Of a stretch of DNA of 64,000 bases, positions 54,270 to 63,002 are shown in pieces. Source of the DNA: Paenibacillus sp. JJ-223. GTDB taxonomy: Bacteria > Bacillota > Bacilli > Paenibacillales > Paenibacillaceae. The stretch is taken from assembly GCF_927798175.1 (NCBI RefSeq), contig NZ_CAKMMP010000005.1:248001-312000 (forward strand), read 5' to 3'. The first letter of the stretch is position 1. Every line of letters begins with the position of its first letter. The notes under the pieces were generated by a model. That model saw only the letters and a program-made list of their open reading frames with translations. It did no database searches and was not told the DNA's origin. The translations under genes were made by a program, and so were the position numbers.

Positions 54270-54484
54270 GTTGATCACTCCTAGCCGACTGTCTCTATTT
54301 TGAGTGATTATACACAACATCAGCGGTTTCGAAAAGCAAAACCTATCTGAGATTGTCATCTCTTCTCACATCATTTTGTGAAATACACTCATCTCCTTCC
54401 ATTATACCCTGTCAGTCTATCATGCGTGCACCTTCCATCGTACAAACAACTCATGCCATGGTACGTTGATTACAGCCAATGCAC

Positions 54485-54524
54485 AAAAAAAAGCGATCCG
54501 CAAACCGTGTCGTCTGCGAGTCGC
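54485..54524 (-). terminator. Terminator of the sulfonate-type operon
   Basis: Minus strand GCGACTCGCA pairs with TGCGGATCGC (two mismatches), followed by eight T. 34 bases after the permease stop. Confidence 0.7.
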
Positions 54525-54557
54525 CCATGTGATCATTTGTGCCAAACTCGGAGGAGC

Positions 54558-55334
54558 TTACCTTTTCCATGCCGGCGAACTGACGACGCCGTATCTGCGG
54601 AGGGCTCTGCGTCCAAACCAGTTGAACAGCCTGTCGGTGGCAAACCCCATAAAGCCCAGGCAGATCAAACCAACGAAGATCCAGTCCGTGCGGAAAAAGA
54701 GACGCGAATTCCAGATCAGATAACCGACACCTTCATTAGAAGCAATCATCTCCGCCCCGATGATGGCCATGTAAGAAGTCCCCATGGCGAGCCTTACTCC
54801 GGTAAAAATATATGGCGTTGTGGCCGGTACTACCACATGCAGCAAAATCTGCCACTCACTAGCGCCCATGCTGCGGGCGGATCGGATTTTGTCTTCCTCC
54901 ACGGCAAGCACGCCGGTTAACGTATTAAGAATGACGATAAAAAAGGTCGCATACATGATCAGCGCGATCTTCGACTGCTCGCCAATGCCGAACCAGACCA
55001 GGAACAACGTAATAAACGCGATCGGCGGAATAAAGCGGATAAAGTTCAGGAACGGCTCTGCGAACACGCGAATGACGTGCACCTGGCCGATGAGCAGTCC
55101 GATCGGAATGGCAATCAGACTGCCGAGAACCCATCCGATCAGCACGCGTTGAAAACTGATGGCAATGTAATGCACCAACGTGCCGTCGGCAATCAATTCC
55201 TTGGCGCCCAGCACAGTGGCCCACGGTCCGGGAATGACGTCCGGTCCGTAGATCAACGCCCCCGTCTGCCAGATGCCGAGCACAACCAACCACAATATCG
55301 GGACCGTCACCCATTTGCGTTCCAACCATTTCAT
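54558..55334 (-). CDS. ABC transporter permease (SsuC/TauC/NrtB family)
   Basis: 258 aa, six membrane segments, with the inner-membrane EAA-like loop SARSMGASEWQILLHVVVPATTPYIFTG. Imports sulfonate, taurine, nitrate or similar. AGGAGG precedes the ATG at 55334. It is the last gene of the MarR-ASST-substrate binding-ATPase-permease operon; the ssu-type reading comes from the arylsulfotransferase-like gene next to it. Confidence 0.9.
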   Translation of the reverse strand: MKWLERKWVTVPILWLVVLGIWQTGALIYGPDVIPGPWATVLGAKELIADGTLVHYIAISFQRVLIGWVLGSLIAIPIGLLIGQVHVIRVFAEPFLNFIRFIPPIAFITLFLVWFGIGEQSKIALIMYATFFIVILNTLTGVLAVEEDKIRSARSMGASEWQILLHVVVPATTPYIFTGVRLAMGTSYMAIIGAEMIASNEGVGYLIWNSRLFFRTDWIFVGLICLGFMGFATDRLFNWFGRRALRRYGVVSSPAWKR

Positions 55335-55347
55335 GGCATCCTTCCTC

Positions 55348-56124
55348 CTATTCCCCAAAATGGCTGCCGATCCGCTCATAGAGCGCCCCGAATTCCTCGG
55401 AGGCGATATTGCGCGGATAAGGCAAATTCACGTCATAGATATCCGTAATGTTGGAGGATGGCCCCACAGACATAATGCCGATCCGATCGCCGAGCAGCAG
55501 CGCTTCCTGAATGTCATGGGTAACGAAAATAACCGTCTTGTTCGTCTCCCGCCAAATGTTGACCAGTTCCTTCTGCATCGTCCGGCGCGTCATCGCGTCG
55601 AGCGCGCCGAACGGTTCATCCATCAACAGGATGGCCGGATCGTTTGCCAGCACCCGGGCAAGCTGCACGCGCTGTTTCATGCCGCCGGACAGCTCTCTCG
55701 GAAATTTCGTTTCGTGGCCGCTCAGGCCAACCATCGCAATGAACCGATCCGATATCGCCCGGCGATCTCCCTTGGGCACATGTGCCATGCGCAGGCCGAA
55801 TTCCACGTTCTCCCTGACGGTCAACCATGGGAACAGCGAGGAATCCGCCTGCTGGAACACCATGGCCCGGTCTTTGCCCGGTTTGACGACCTCCCGTGCA
55901 TTGACCTTCAGCTGTCCGCCCGATTTCGAAACAAACCCTGCGATCATGTTAAGCAGCGTCGATTTGCCGCAGCCGCTCGGTCCAAGCAGGACAAAGAACT
56001 CTCCTCCCCGAATGACCAGGTTCACGTCTTTAATAATAAAATGGACATCCCCTGCCGCCACGTCGTTGTAGCTTTTGCGAAGCTGCTCGATCTCAATGGC
56101 CGATACCGTCGCCGATGTTGACAT
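55348..56124 (-). CDS. ABC transporter ATP-binding protein (SsuB/TauB family)
   Basis: 258 aa. Walker A GPSGCGKST at about 50-58, Q-loop, signature LSGGMKQRVQLARVL, Walker B ILLMDEPFGALD, H-loop VTHDIQEALLLGDRIGIM. AAGGAGGG 7-8 bases before the ATG at 56124 decides the start over an ATG at 56142. Energises uptake together with the permease encoded 13 bases downstream. Confidence 0.92.
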   Translation of the reverse strand: MSTSATVSAIEIEQLRKSYNDVAAGDVHFIIKDVNLVIRGGEFFVLLGPSGCGKSTLLNMIAGFVSKSGGQLKVNAREVVKPGKDRAMVFQQADSSLFPWLTVRENVEFGLRMAHVPKGDRRAISDRFIAMVGLSGHETKFPRELSGGMKQRVQLARVLANDPAILLMDEPFGALDAMTRRTMQKELVNIWRETNKTVIFVTHDIQEALLLGDRIGIMSVGPSSNITDIYDVNLPYPRNIASEEFGALYERIGSHFGE

Positions 56125-56153
56125 GTGCAAGCCCTCCTTCATATACGATTCAT

Positions 56154-57179
56154 CTATTTTCCGTAAGTGACCTGGTCCGGCAGCGCCCTGCGCAGCGGTT
56201 CCAGATTCAATTTGCTTCCGAGATCGAAATCCTGTTGAATGATGCCGTTATCGACCATGTATTGCTTCTGGCCAGCCAGGCTGTCATAGGCCGCTTGCGT
56301 GAAACCGACCTCCCACGGATTGATCGGCAGATCTTTCAGCGTTGCTTCCTTCGGCTGCTTGGTTTCCTTGTACAGCAAATCGGCCACTTCATCCGGATGG
56401 GCCTGCGCATATTCCGAAGCTTGGCTGAGCGCCTTCAGGAAACCGCTAATCGCTTCAGGGTTCGATTCGATGAATGCATCGCTCGCCACAAGCCCCATGC
56501 CCAGCCGCACCGACGTTTGCGACATATCCGTCAGTTGGTGCACGTTGTCCAGTGCATCGAATTTGTCGGTCAGCGCCGAACCGATGACCCAGGACGCATC
56601 CAAATCGCCTTGCTTCAACGCAATGTATGCTTCGTCAAAAGAGCCCTGCCCCACCTGCGTGGCATCCTGAACCGCCACGCCGTTATCCTTCAAATATTCA
56701 TCCCATAGATACGGAATGAACGTGCCCCTCAAAAAACTCAGCTTTTTGCCTTTCAGATCGGCGGCAGATTGGATGTCGTTGTTCACGTACAGCTTCCAGG
56801 CCGCGGCCGCCTGATCCGTTGCCTGCCCGGCCGAGGCGATGATGGAGTAGTCACCCTTGGATATGGCGTTTAATACGGGAAAGTCCGCGCCGTATGCAAT
56901 ATCGACCTGGTTGATGAACAAGGCGTTGACACCTTCAGCAGGTGTGCCGAACGTAATGCTCTCAGCGTCAATGCCTTGCTCTGCAAAGAATCCTTTGGCG
57001 ATACCGACGCGAAACGTCGGGTTGCTTGCCGTATCGGCAATCCGGATTTTCACCTTGGCCCCGCCGGTTTCAGCACCGCCTGTTTGGGCTTCAGCCTTTT
57101 CTCCCGGCGCGCAACCGGACAGCACCAGCATTGCCGTTACAAGGAGCAGCATGGATGTATGAATGAATGTTTTTTTCAC
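56154..57179 (-). CDS. ABC transporter substrate-binding lipoprotein (SsuA/TauA/NMT1 type)
   Basis: 341 aa. Lipoprotein signal with LVLSGC lipobox, Cys at residue 23; then the two-lobed NMT1/TauA fold: FRVGIAKGFFAEQGIDAESITFGTPAEGVNALFINQVDIAYG and DLKGKKLSFLRGTF. Binds a small anionic or aromatic sulfur or nitrogen compound outside the cell. The start is GTG at 57179 with GAGGTGGG upstream. It follows the ASST-like gene by 34 bases. Confidence 0.91.
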   Translation of the reverse strand: MKKTFIHTSMLLLVTAMLVLSGCAPGEKAEAQTGGAETGGAKVKIRIADTASNPTFRVGIAKGFFAEQGIDAESITFGTPAEGVNALFINQVDIAYGADFPVLNAISKGDYSIIASAGQATDQAAAAWKLYVNNDIQSAADLKGKKLSFLRGTFIPYLWDEYLKDNGVAVQDATQVGQGSFDEAYIALKQGDLDASWVIGSALTDKFDALDNVHQLTDMSQTSVRLGMGLVASDAFIESNPEAISGFLKALSQASEYAQAHPDEVADLLYKETKQPKEATLKDLPINPWEVGFTQAAYDSLAGQKQYMVDNGIIQQDFDLGSKLNLEPLRRALPDQVTYGK

Positions 57180-57213
57180 GAGGACCCACCTCTTCGTCTA
57201 TTGGAATGATTGC

Positions 57214-58680
57214 CTATTCGTTTGCCTGCCCGTCTTCGTCGGATTTGACGTCGTCCGAAGTAGCTACGCAGGCGGCTTCCTCGACAAATGGCAGCGTAGC
57301 CGCAACGTTCACGACCGATTCCGCTCCTCTGGGCGCGGCTCCAGGGACGCGATAATCCTCTACGCGGATCGGTTCGATCGCCGCTTCCTCCGGTTTGTCC
57401 AGCTGTGGCACCCAGTTATAAGGAACCCGGTAAGAACGATACACCATGTTGGTGTTGCGCGTGTTCCAATACGGCGAAATGTATTCCCACACCAGCTCGT
57501 GCTCGCGCGTCACCTCAAACAGTCGTCCGTTCGAACCTTCGGTAATGAGCGTATTGCCATTGGCGAGCCGTTGGGCCGAGCTGATATATGGGCTATAAAA
57601 TTTATAGGAATCGGTCGGCACCGAAAATCCCGCTTCCGCCGGGGTATACTGCCACACGATCTCCAGCGTGACCGGATCGATCTCCAGCACCCGGGAATGA
57701 TCGCGCACCGCCGACTTCAGTCCATATGGGGAAGCGGGATTCGGCAGGCCATATCCGGCCCAGCCGCCGTTGTCGAACACAAGCAGGTTGCCTTCGCCCG
57801 GCAGGCCTCTTGGGATGATATGGGCATGATGCTGGCCGATGATCCACCCGATATGCTTCACTTCGGGAAGGGAGTAGTCCGGCCCAAGCTGCCAGACGAT
57901 CTTTCCTGTTCGTTTGTCGGTGATCGCGATAATGTTCGCTTCGCGCGCATCCCAAATGATATTGTCCGGATGGAAACGTTCGTCCCCGGCATCATAGAAG
58001 CGGTTCGGGCCGACATAAGATGCGGAGTTGATGTGCAGCCAGTCGCCTACGCCTCCTCCCAGATTGCCGAACGAACGGGTATTCGGATCACGGAACAATA
58101 CGTTGCGAGCAGCTTCATCGAAGCCCAGCTCTTCGAAATGCTCGTTCGCAGCCCATTCCCAGATGATATTTCCCTGCCAATCCACTTCGAGGATCGTGTC
58201 ATCGAGCAGCGGTTTATCGGAAATTTTCGGATTGTTCACGTTTTTGTGGGACAAGATCAGCGTGGTGCCGCTGCCCACCTTCGGTACCAATCCCGGAGCA
58301 TAGTACCCGACCGGATTGCCTTCCCGTTGGTAGTCATGATGCTGTCTTGCATACCAGAGCGGCTCGTATCCAGGGTCCTCGATATGTTCGTAGCCATCGT
58401 ATTTCCAAACGATGTTGCCGTCCCAATCCACCTGCACCAGGTCAAGGTTATCCTGAATGCCGAACTTCGGATCTCGGCGCCCGGTGCTGCCGAGCACGTA
58501 ACCGCCCGGGAACAATTTGGCCGGAAAACCGATCAAGCCTTTCCACAGACGCACTTCCCTGCCGTTCATGTCGATCAAAACAACGCCCTCGTCCCCGGCT
58601 TGAAAAATCGTATAACCGCTCCAAGCCTTCTCCGGCTGATACACCGTTGCTCCTGTCGGATAAATCGTTGAATGTCCCAT
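57214..58680 (-). CDS. Arylsulfotransferase (ASST)-like protein, cytoplasmic
   Basis: 488 aa, repeated WDGNIVWKY/WQGNIIWEW-type blades of a beta-propeller, plus GQHHAHIIPRGLPGEGNLLVFDNGG and NGNTLITEGSNGRLFEV, which match the arylsulfotransferase family. Enterobacterial ASST transfers sulfate between phenols in the periplasm; this one has no signal peptide, so it acts inside the cell or has drifted to another role. It lies between a MarR regulator and an SsuABC-type importer, which suggests use of aromatic sulfur compounds. Ribosome site AAGGAGCG lies close to the ATG. Confidence 0.82.
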   Translation of the reverse strand: MGHSTIYPTGATVYQPEKAWSGYTIFQAGDEGVVLIDMNGREVRLWKGLIGFPAKLFPGGYVLGSTGRRDPKFGIQDNLDLVQVDWDGNIVWKYDGYEHIEDPGYEPLWYARQHHDYQREGNPVGYYAPGLVPKVGSGTTLILSHKNVNNPKISDKPLLDDTILEVDWQGNIIWEWAANEHFEELGFDEAARNVLFRDPNTRSFGNLGGGVGDWLHINSASYVGPNRFYDAGDERFHPDNIIWDAREANIIAITDKRTGKIVWQLGPDYSLPEVKHIGWIIGQHHAHIIPRGLPGEGNLLVFDNGGWAGYGLPNPASPYGLKSAVRDHSRVLEIDPVTLEIVWQYTPAEAGFSVPTDSYKFYSPYISSAQRLANGNTLITEGSNGRLFEVTREHELVWEYISPYWNTRNTNMVYRSYRVPYNWVPQLDKPEEAAIEPIRVEDYRVPGAAPRGAESVVNVAATLPFVEEAACVATSDDVKSDEDGQANE

Positions 58681-58703
58681 AGTGATCGCTCCTTATATGT
58701 TGG

Positions 58704-59252
58704 TTAATAACTCAAATAATTTTGGTCATTGCTTCGTGCCGGCTTCTGCTTCTGTTCCTGATCCACAGGCACCGGAACTGCCGCATTCTGTTCGGCCAGC
58801 CCCAGCAGCGTTTCGGAGAACCCCTCCAGATTGGCAAAAATCCGTTCGTAGAAACGGCTCTGCTGCTCCAGCTCCTCTGCCGTGAATCCTTGAAACAGAA
58901 GCGTGATACATCGGTCACCGATGTTGTTGTTGCGCGCCACCATCTCCCGCCCTTTGGCGGTGATGTCCAGCAGTACCGTACGGCGGTCGTCCTCCTTGCG
59001 GCGGCGCACCGTATACCCAGCCGCTTCCAGTTTGTCGCTGAGCGCAGTGATCGCGCCAGAGGTGAAATCCATCTGTTCGGCCAGATCGCCAAGCCGCTGC
59101 TCACCGTCGCGAATGATCTTTTGCAGGACCAGCATGGCAGGCAATGTCACGCCCTCCACGCTGACGCGGTCCCGTTCCTTCACGAATCTGCGCACCATTT
59201 TGCGGAACAGGTCATCCGCCCGCGTCAGCTGTTCCCAAGTCTCTTTTTCCAT
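58704..59252 (-). CDS. MarR family transcriptional regulator
   Basis: 182 aa. Winged helix at about 45-115: LGDLAEQMDFTSGAITALSDKLEAAGYTVRRRKEDDRRTVLLDITAKG, with the DxR wing. A 45-residue C-terminal extension rich in Gln and Pro ends QNYLSY. First gene of the operon; likely repressor responding to an aromatic ligand taken up by the importer. AAAGG lies before the ATG. Its leader carries a strong terminator (59306-59359). Confidence 0.92.
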   Translation of the reverse strand: MEKETWEQLTRADDLFRKMVRRFVKERDRVSVEGVTLPAMLVLQKIIRDGEQRLGDLAEQMDFTSGAITALSDKLEAAGYTVRRRKEDDRRTVLLDITAKGREMVARNNNIGDRCITLLFQGFTAEELEQQSRFYERIFANLEGFSETLLGLAEQNAAVPVPVDQEQKQKPARSNDQNYLSY

Positions 59253-59305
59253 TCAATTTGCCTGCCTTTCCATAAATTCGGCCTCTCTGGTCGGTTTTGG
59301 GCAAT

Positions 59306-59416
59306 AAAAAAAGGCATCCGGCATACCACCCCTAATCGGGTTGGTATACAGGAGCCTTTGGCGGTCCAATGAGCTCAACATTATTTCACTGTTCATTTAA
59401 TTAGTGTTGAAGGTTT
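59306..59416 (-). ncRNA. Likely small RNA or attenuated leader upstream of marR
   Basis: A sigma-A promoter (59423-59451) followed about 110 bases later by a strong terminator: AAAGGC/GCCTTT and a long inner stem with ATACCA/TGGTAT and ACCC/GGGG, then seven T (59306-59312). The 5' part can form TCAACA/TGTTGA. It ends 54 bases before the marR start, so it is either an attenuator (riboswitch-like) or an independent RNA. It does not match the S-box or T-box patterns I know. Confidence 0.55.
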
Positions 59417-59422
59417 GAGATA

Positions 59423-59451
59423 ACTATAAACCCCTTATCCCTACCTGTCAA
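59423..59451 (-). promoter_or_regulatory. Sigma-A promoter of the marR leader/operon
   Basis: TTGACA (59446-59451), 17-base spacer, TATAGT (59423-59428) on the minus strand; near-consensus. Confidence 0.75.
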
Positions 59452-59500
59452 GTGTGTTTTAAAACAAAATATTTCATGTTGGCTGCACATCATTAAACGC

Positions 59501-59529
59501 AAAAACGGCAGGACATCCTCGTCCTGCCG
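59501..59529 (-). terminator. Terminator after htpG
   Basis: Perfect 9-bp arms CGGCAGGAC and GTCCTGCCG over 6 bases, followed on the minus strand by TTTTT. 16 bases after the htpG stop. Confidence 0.9.
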
Positions 59530-59544
59530 CTTCCGCTCGTGACA

Positions 59545-61425
59545 TTATACCATCACTTTGCAAATATCGTTGGTGAACTCTACCGGATCCTGGATCGGCA
59601 AACCTTCGATCAGCAAAGCTTGATTGTAAAGCAAGCTGGTGTACAGCTTCAATTTGTCCTGATCCTGCGCGAAGGCTTCCTTCAACGATTTGAACACGTC
59701 ATGGTTCACGTTGATTTCAAGCACTTTATCGGCCTGCACGTCCTGGCTGTTCGGCATGGCTTTCAGCACTTTCTCCATCTCGATGGACAGGTCGCCTTCG
59801 GCGGACAAGCATACCGGATGGCTTTTCAGCCGTTTGGAGGCTTTAACGGATTTGACCTTGCCTGCCAGTTGGGCCTGCATCGCTTCGAAGAGCTCTTTGT
59901 TGTCGTTCTCGGAAGCGTCCTTCTCGTTCTCGTCCGCCGCGTCTTCGATGCCCAGGTCGCCGCTGGACACGGATTTGAATTCTTTTTCCTTGTAGCTCAT
60001 GATCATCTTGATCGCGAACTCGTCGATGTCGTCGGTGAAGTACAGGACTTCGTATCCTTTATCCAGCACGCCTTCGATCTGCGGCAGCTTCTCGATGCGC
60101 TCCACGGATTCGCCAGTTGCGTAGTAGATGTACTTCTGGTCTTCCGGCATTCTGGAGACGTACTCGTCCAGGCTCACCAATTTCTTTTCTTTGGAAGACG
60201 TGAACATTAGCAAATCCTGCAGCACGTCCTTGTGCGTGCCGTAGTCGCTGTATACGCCGTACTTCAACTGGCGGCCGAATGCCTCGTAGAACTTCTCGTA
60301 TTTCTCGCGCTCGTCCTTGAGCATGCTGAGCAGCTGGCTCTTGATTTTGTTTTTGATGTTTTTCGCAATCAGGCTGAGCTGGCGGTCATGCTGCAGCATT
60401 TCGCGGGAGATGTTCAGGGACAGGTCCTCGGAATCGACCATGCCTTTCACAAAGCCGAAGTAGTCCGGCAGCAAGTCGCCGCATTTGTCCATGATCAGCA
60501 CGCCGTTGGAGTAGAGCTCCAGCCCTTTTTCGTACTCCTTGGTGTAATAGTCGAACGGCGTATGCTCGGGAATGAACAGAATCGCGTTGTACACCACCGC
60601 GCCGTCTGCGCTGATATGTACGTGTTTCAGCGGTTTGTCGAAGCCGTAACGCTTCTCCATGTAAAAGTTGTTGTAGTCTTCTTCAGTCAACTCGCTTTTG
60701 TTTTTGCGCCAGATCGGCACCATGCTGTTGATCGTCTGTTCTTCAGTATACTCCTCGAACTCGTTCTCCGCGCCTTCCTTCGGACGGGAACTGGTAATGT
60801 CCATTTTGATCGGATAACGGATGAAGTCGGAGTACTTCTTGATGATCGATCTCAGGCGATACTCTTCCAGAAACTCGTCGTAGGAGTCTTCTTCGGTGTT
60901 CGCTTTGATGGTCAGCACGATTTCCGTGCCGACGGAATCTTTCTCGGCCGGCGAGATCGTGTATCCGTCCGCGCCTTCGGATTCCCATCTCCACGCCTGG
61001 TCGCTGCCCAGCGCTTTACTCGTGACGGTGAGCTTATCCGCCACCATGAACGCAGAATAGAAACCTACGCCGAATTGGCCAATAATGTTGTGGCCGTCTT
61101 TCGCTTCGTTCTCTTTTTTGAACGCCAGGGAGCCGCTCTTCGCGATAACGCCGAGGTTGTTTTCCAGCTCTTCCTCGGTCATCCCGATGCCTGTATCCGT
61201 AATGGTCAGCGTGCGGTTGTCCTTGTCGATGGTAAGCTTAATGTAATAGTCCTCTTTGTTGAAGACGAGTTGATCGTCAGTGAGGGCTTTGTAATATATT
61301 TTGTCAATCGCGTCACTGGCGTTGGAGATCAATTCTCTCAGGAAAATTTCGCGCTGAGTGTAAATGGAGTTGATCATCATATCCAGCAAACGTTTGGATT
61401 CCGCCTGAAACTGTTTCTTGGTCAT
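59545..61425 (-). CDS. htpG: Molecular chaperone HtpG (Hsp90)
   Basis: 626 aa. ATP-dependent chaperone of the Hsp90 family, without the eukaryotic acidic linker or MEEVD tail. GHKL ATP site: E31 and N35 in [14 protein letters not shown]77TGIG in the lid, and [13 protein letters not shown]. Middle domain with GVVDSEDL-like [18 protein letters not shown], and a C-terminal dimer domain. AAAGGAG 11 bases before the ATG at 61425 fixes the start; the open frame runs to 61530 into the CIRCE element. Heat control by HrcA is likely. Confidence 0.96.
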   Translation of the reverse strand: MTKKQFQAESKRLLDMMINSIYTQREIFLRELISNASDAIDKIYYKALTDDQLVFNKEDYYIKLTIDKDNRTLTITDTGIGMTEEELENNLGVIAKSGSLAFKKENEAKDGHNIIGQFGVGFYSAFMVADKLTVTSKALGSDQAWRWESEGADGYTISPAEKDSVGTEIVLTIKANTEEDSYDEFLEEYRLRSIIKKYSDFIRYPIKMDITSSRPKEGAENEFEEYTEEQTINSMVPIWRKNKSELTEEDYNNFYMEKRYGFDKPLKHVHISADGAVVYNAILFIPEHTPFDYYTKEYEKGLELYSNGVLIMDKCGDLLPDYFGFVKGMVDSEDLSLNISREMLQHDRQLSLIAKNIKNKIKSQLLSMLKDEREKYEKFYEAFGRQLKYGVYSDYGTHKDVLQDLLMFTSSKEKKLVSLDEYVSRMPEDQKYIYYATGESVERIEKLPQIEGVLDKGYEVLYFTDDIDEFAIKMIMSYKEKEFKSVSSGDLGIEDAADENEKDASENDNKELFEAMQAQLAGKVKSVKASKRLKSHPVCLSAEGDLSIEMEKVLKAMPNSQDVQADKVLEINVNHDVFKSLKEAFAQDQDKLKLYTSLLYNQALLIEGLPIQDPVEFTNDICKVMV

Positions 61426-61523
61426 GAAGAATGGGTCTCCTTTCAGAATAGGAAATGGTTGGCTTGGGACTATGCCCTGGCCCATCGTATCGCAGTTCAT
61501 GCAACGATGGCAACGATTAACTG

Positions 61524-61550
61524 TTAGCACTCGTTACATTGGAGTGCTAA
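61524..61550. promoter_or_regulatory. CIRCE element (HrcA operator)
   Basis: TTAGCACTC-N9-GAGTGCTAA, a perfect match to the CIRCE consensus, lying just downstream of the htpG promoter. HrcA bound here would repress htpG until heat stress releases it. Confidence 0.97.
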
Positions 61551-61561
61551 TCCCTTTCTTT

Positions 61562-61591
61562 TATATAACATATGGGAAATTTGGGTGTCAA
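61562..61591 (-). promoter_or_regulatory. htpG promoter
   Basis: TTGACA (61586-61591), 18-base spacer, TATATA (61562-61567) on the minus strand, directly before CIRCE. Confidence 0.75.
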
Positions 61592-61684
61592 CCTGGCGAG
61601 TGGTTTTTAGACGAAAAGGTGGGTGGCGTGCGGATTGATGGGCGAAAAACGCTCTCCCTTTCTGCAACCCTCCAGGCTACCTTA

Positions 61685-61877
61685 AATTCTAACGAACATT
61701 AAACACCCTATTATAGAGAAATCAAGCGCTTGCAAACTGTAACGAACCTGAGACACCTTAATCGGCCGAAAATCGATCGTTTGGTGCCTTGGCACCCCGA
61801 ATAACGATACTGAGGTTCGTTAGCGTGTGGGAGTGTGCCTTTTGGCCCTAATAAGACGTTTAATGTTCGTTAAATTT
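61685..61877. repeat. ~190-bp imperfect palindrome (MITE-like or structured element)
   Basis: TAACGAACATTAAAC (61690-61704) is exactly inverted at 61858-61872; TAACGAACCTGAG (61740-61752) is inverted with one mismatch at 61810-61822; TTAATCGG (61759-61766) nearly at 61797-61804. All three pairs share the centre at about 61781, and the bases between also match above chance. The outer and inner arms are themselves related, so the unit may be built from four copies of one motif. There is no gene in it. Confidence 0.7.
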
Positions 61878-62081
61878 CGCCGGCTGCCCATCACGCGCCA
61901 AAAGGGCTGGTCTCCAATGCGACCACCCCTTATCCGTCCGTTCCCGGCATTGTTTTTTAATGCAACCTTCTCTATATGAAGCACACCACTCACTCACACG
62001 GTCCACCGCTGCCGATACAACAAACTTCGCTGCTGTTTACCACCACTTCAAACGACATCACCAGCCCAACTCTCACGATAC

Positions 62082-62978
62082 CTACTTCACCATTTTGGGA
62101 TCGAGCGTGTCGCGCAGGCCGTCTCCCAGCAGGTTGAAGCCCAGCACCGTCAGCATGATGGACAAGCCGGGAAAAATGAGCGTCCACGGCGCCTTTTGGA
62201 TGAATTGGCGCGAGTCGGACAGCATTTTGCCCCACTCGGGGTCGGGCGGCTGGGCGCCCATGCCCAGGAAGCCGAGCGCGGCGGCTTCGATAATGGCTGT
62301 GCCGATGCCCAGCGTGCCCTGCACGATCAGGGGCGTCAGGCTGTTCGGCAGGATATGCCGGAACAAAATCCGGCTATTGCCGGCCCCCAGCGTTCGCGCG
62401 GACGTGATAAACTCCTCCTGCCGCAGGCTGAGGACACGGGAGCGCACCAATCGCCCATATGTCGGCACATTGACGATGGCGATGGCAAGCAAAGCGTTTT
62501 GCAAGGAAGGTCCGAGAATGGCTACAATCGCAATCGCCAGCAGAATGCCCGGAAAAGCCAGCAAAATATCGAACAGGCGTGAGATGACCATGTCGGCCCA
62601 TTTGCCGTAAAATCCCGCGATTAATCCCAGCAGTGCCCCCGCAACGATCGAACCGATGACCGAAAAAAATCCGACCCACAGCGATATGCGCGCTCCATAC
62701 AGCACCCGCGAAAAGATGTCGCGCCCGAGATCGTCCGTCCCGAACCAATGCCCGGCCGAAGGCGACTGCAACCGGTCTGCCAGCACCTGTTCCTTATAAT
62801 CGTAGGGCGCGATCACCGGGGCCAGAAATGCCAGCACAATAAAAACCGTAATAATGACCATTCCCGCCAGCGCAAGCCGATTTCGGCGAAACGTTCGCCA
62901 GGCATCCCGCCATGGACCGGATTTCGGCACGTTTGCCACCTCAAATGCATGCCCGGTATTCGTCGATAATTTGGCCAT
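62082..62978 (-). CDS. Oligopeptide/dipeptide ABC transporter permease (DppC/OppC type)
   Basis: 298 aa. N-terminal cytoplasmic part and helix (WRTFRRNRLALAGMVIITVFIVLAFLAPVIAPYDY), the family string HWFGTDDLGRDIFSRVLYGARISLWVG, and the EAA loop SARTLGAGNSRILFRHILPNSL. Ends GDGLRDTLDPKMVK, as usual for DppC. AAAGGAG before the ATG. Second permease of a peptide or nickel importer, 24 bases after the dppB-type gene. The ATPases and binding protein are not in the window. Confidence 0.94.
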   Translation of the reverse strand: MAKLSTNTGHAFEVANVPKSGPWRDAWRTFRRNRLALAGMVIITVFIVLAFLAPVIAPYDYKEQVLADRLQSPSAGHWFGTDDLGRDIFSRVLYGARISLWVGFFSVIGSIVAGALLGLIAGFYGKWADMVISRLFDILLAFPGILLAIAIVAILGPSLQNALLAIAIVNVPTYGRLVRSRVLSLRQEEFITSARTLGAGNSRILFRHILPNSLTPLIVQGTLGIGTAIIEAAALGFLGMGAQPPDPEWGKMLSDSRQFIQKAPWTLIFPGLSIMLTVLGFNLLGDGLRDTLDPKMVK

Positions 62979-63002
62979 GCGGCATCTCCTTTCGGTTCAG
63001 CT

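Noticed and set aside
57163..58671. 502-codon open frame opposite the ASST-like gene, and similar long ones opposite htpG (60232-61527) and the chemoreceptor (49800-50969)
   Set aside because: All mirror codon position bias of the real gene and show no domain pattern.
59306..59416. T-box leader (AGGGGTGGTATGCC resembles AGGGTGGTACCGCG)
   Set aside because: The conserved ACCGCG part is missing, the leader is too short for stem I, and the downstream gene is a MarR regulator rather than an amino-acid gene.
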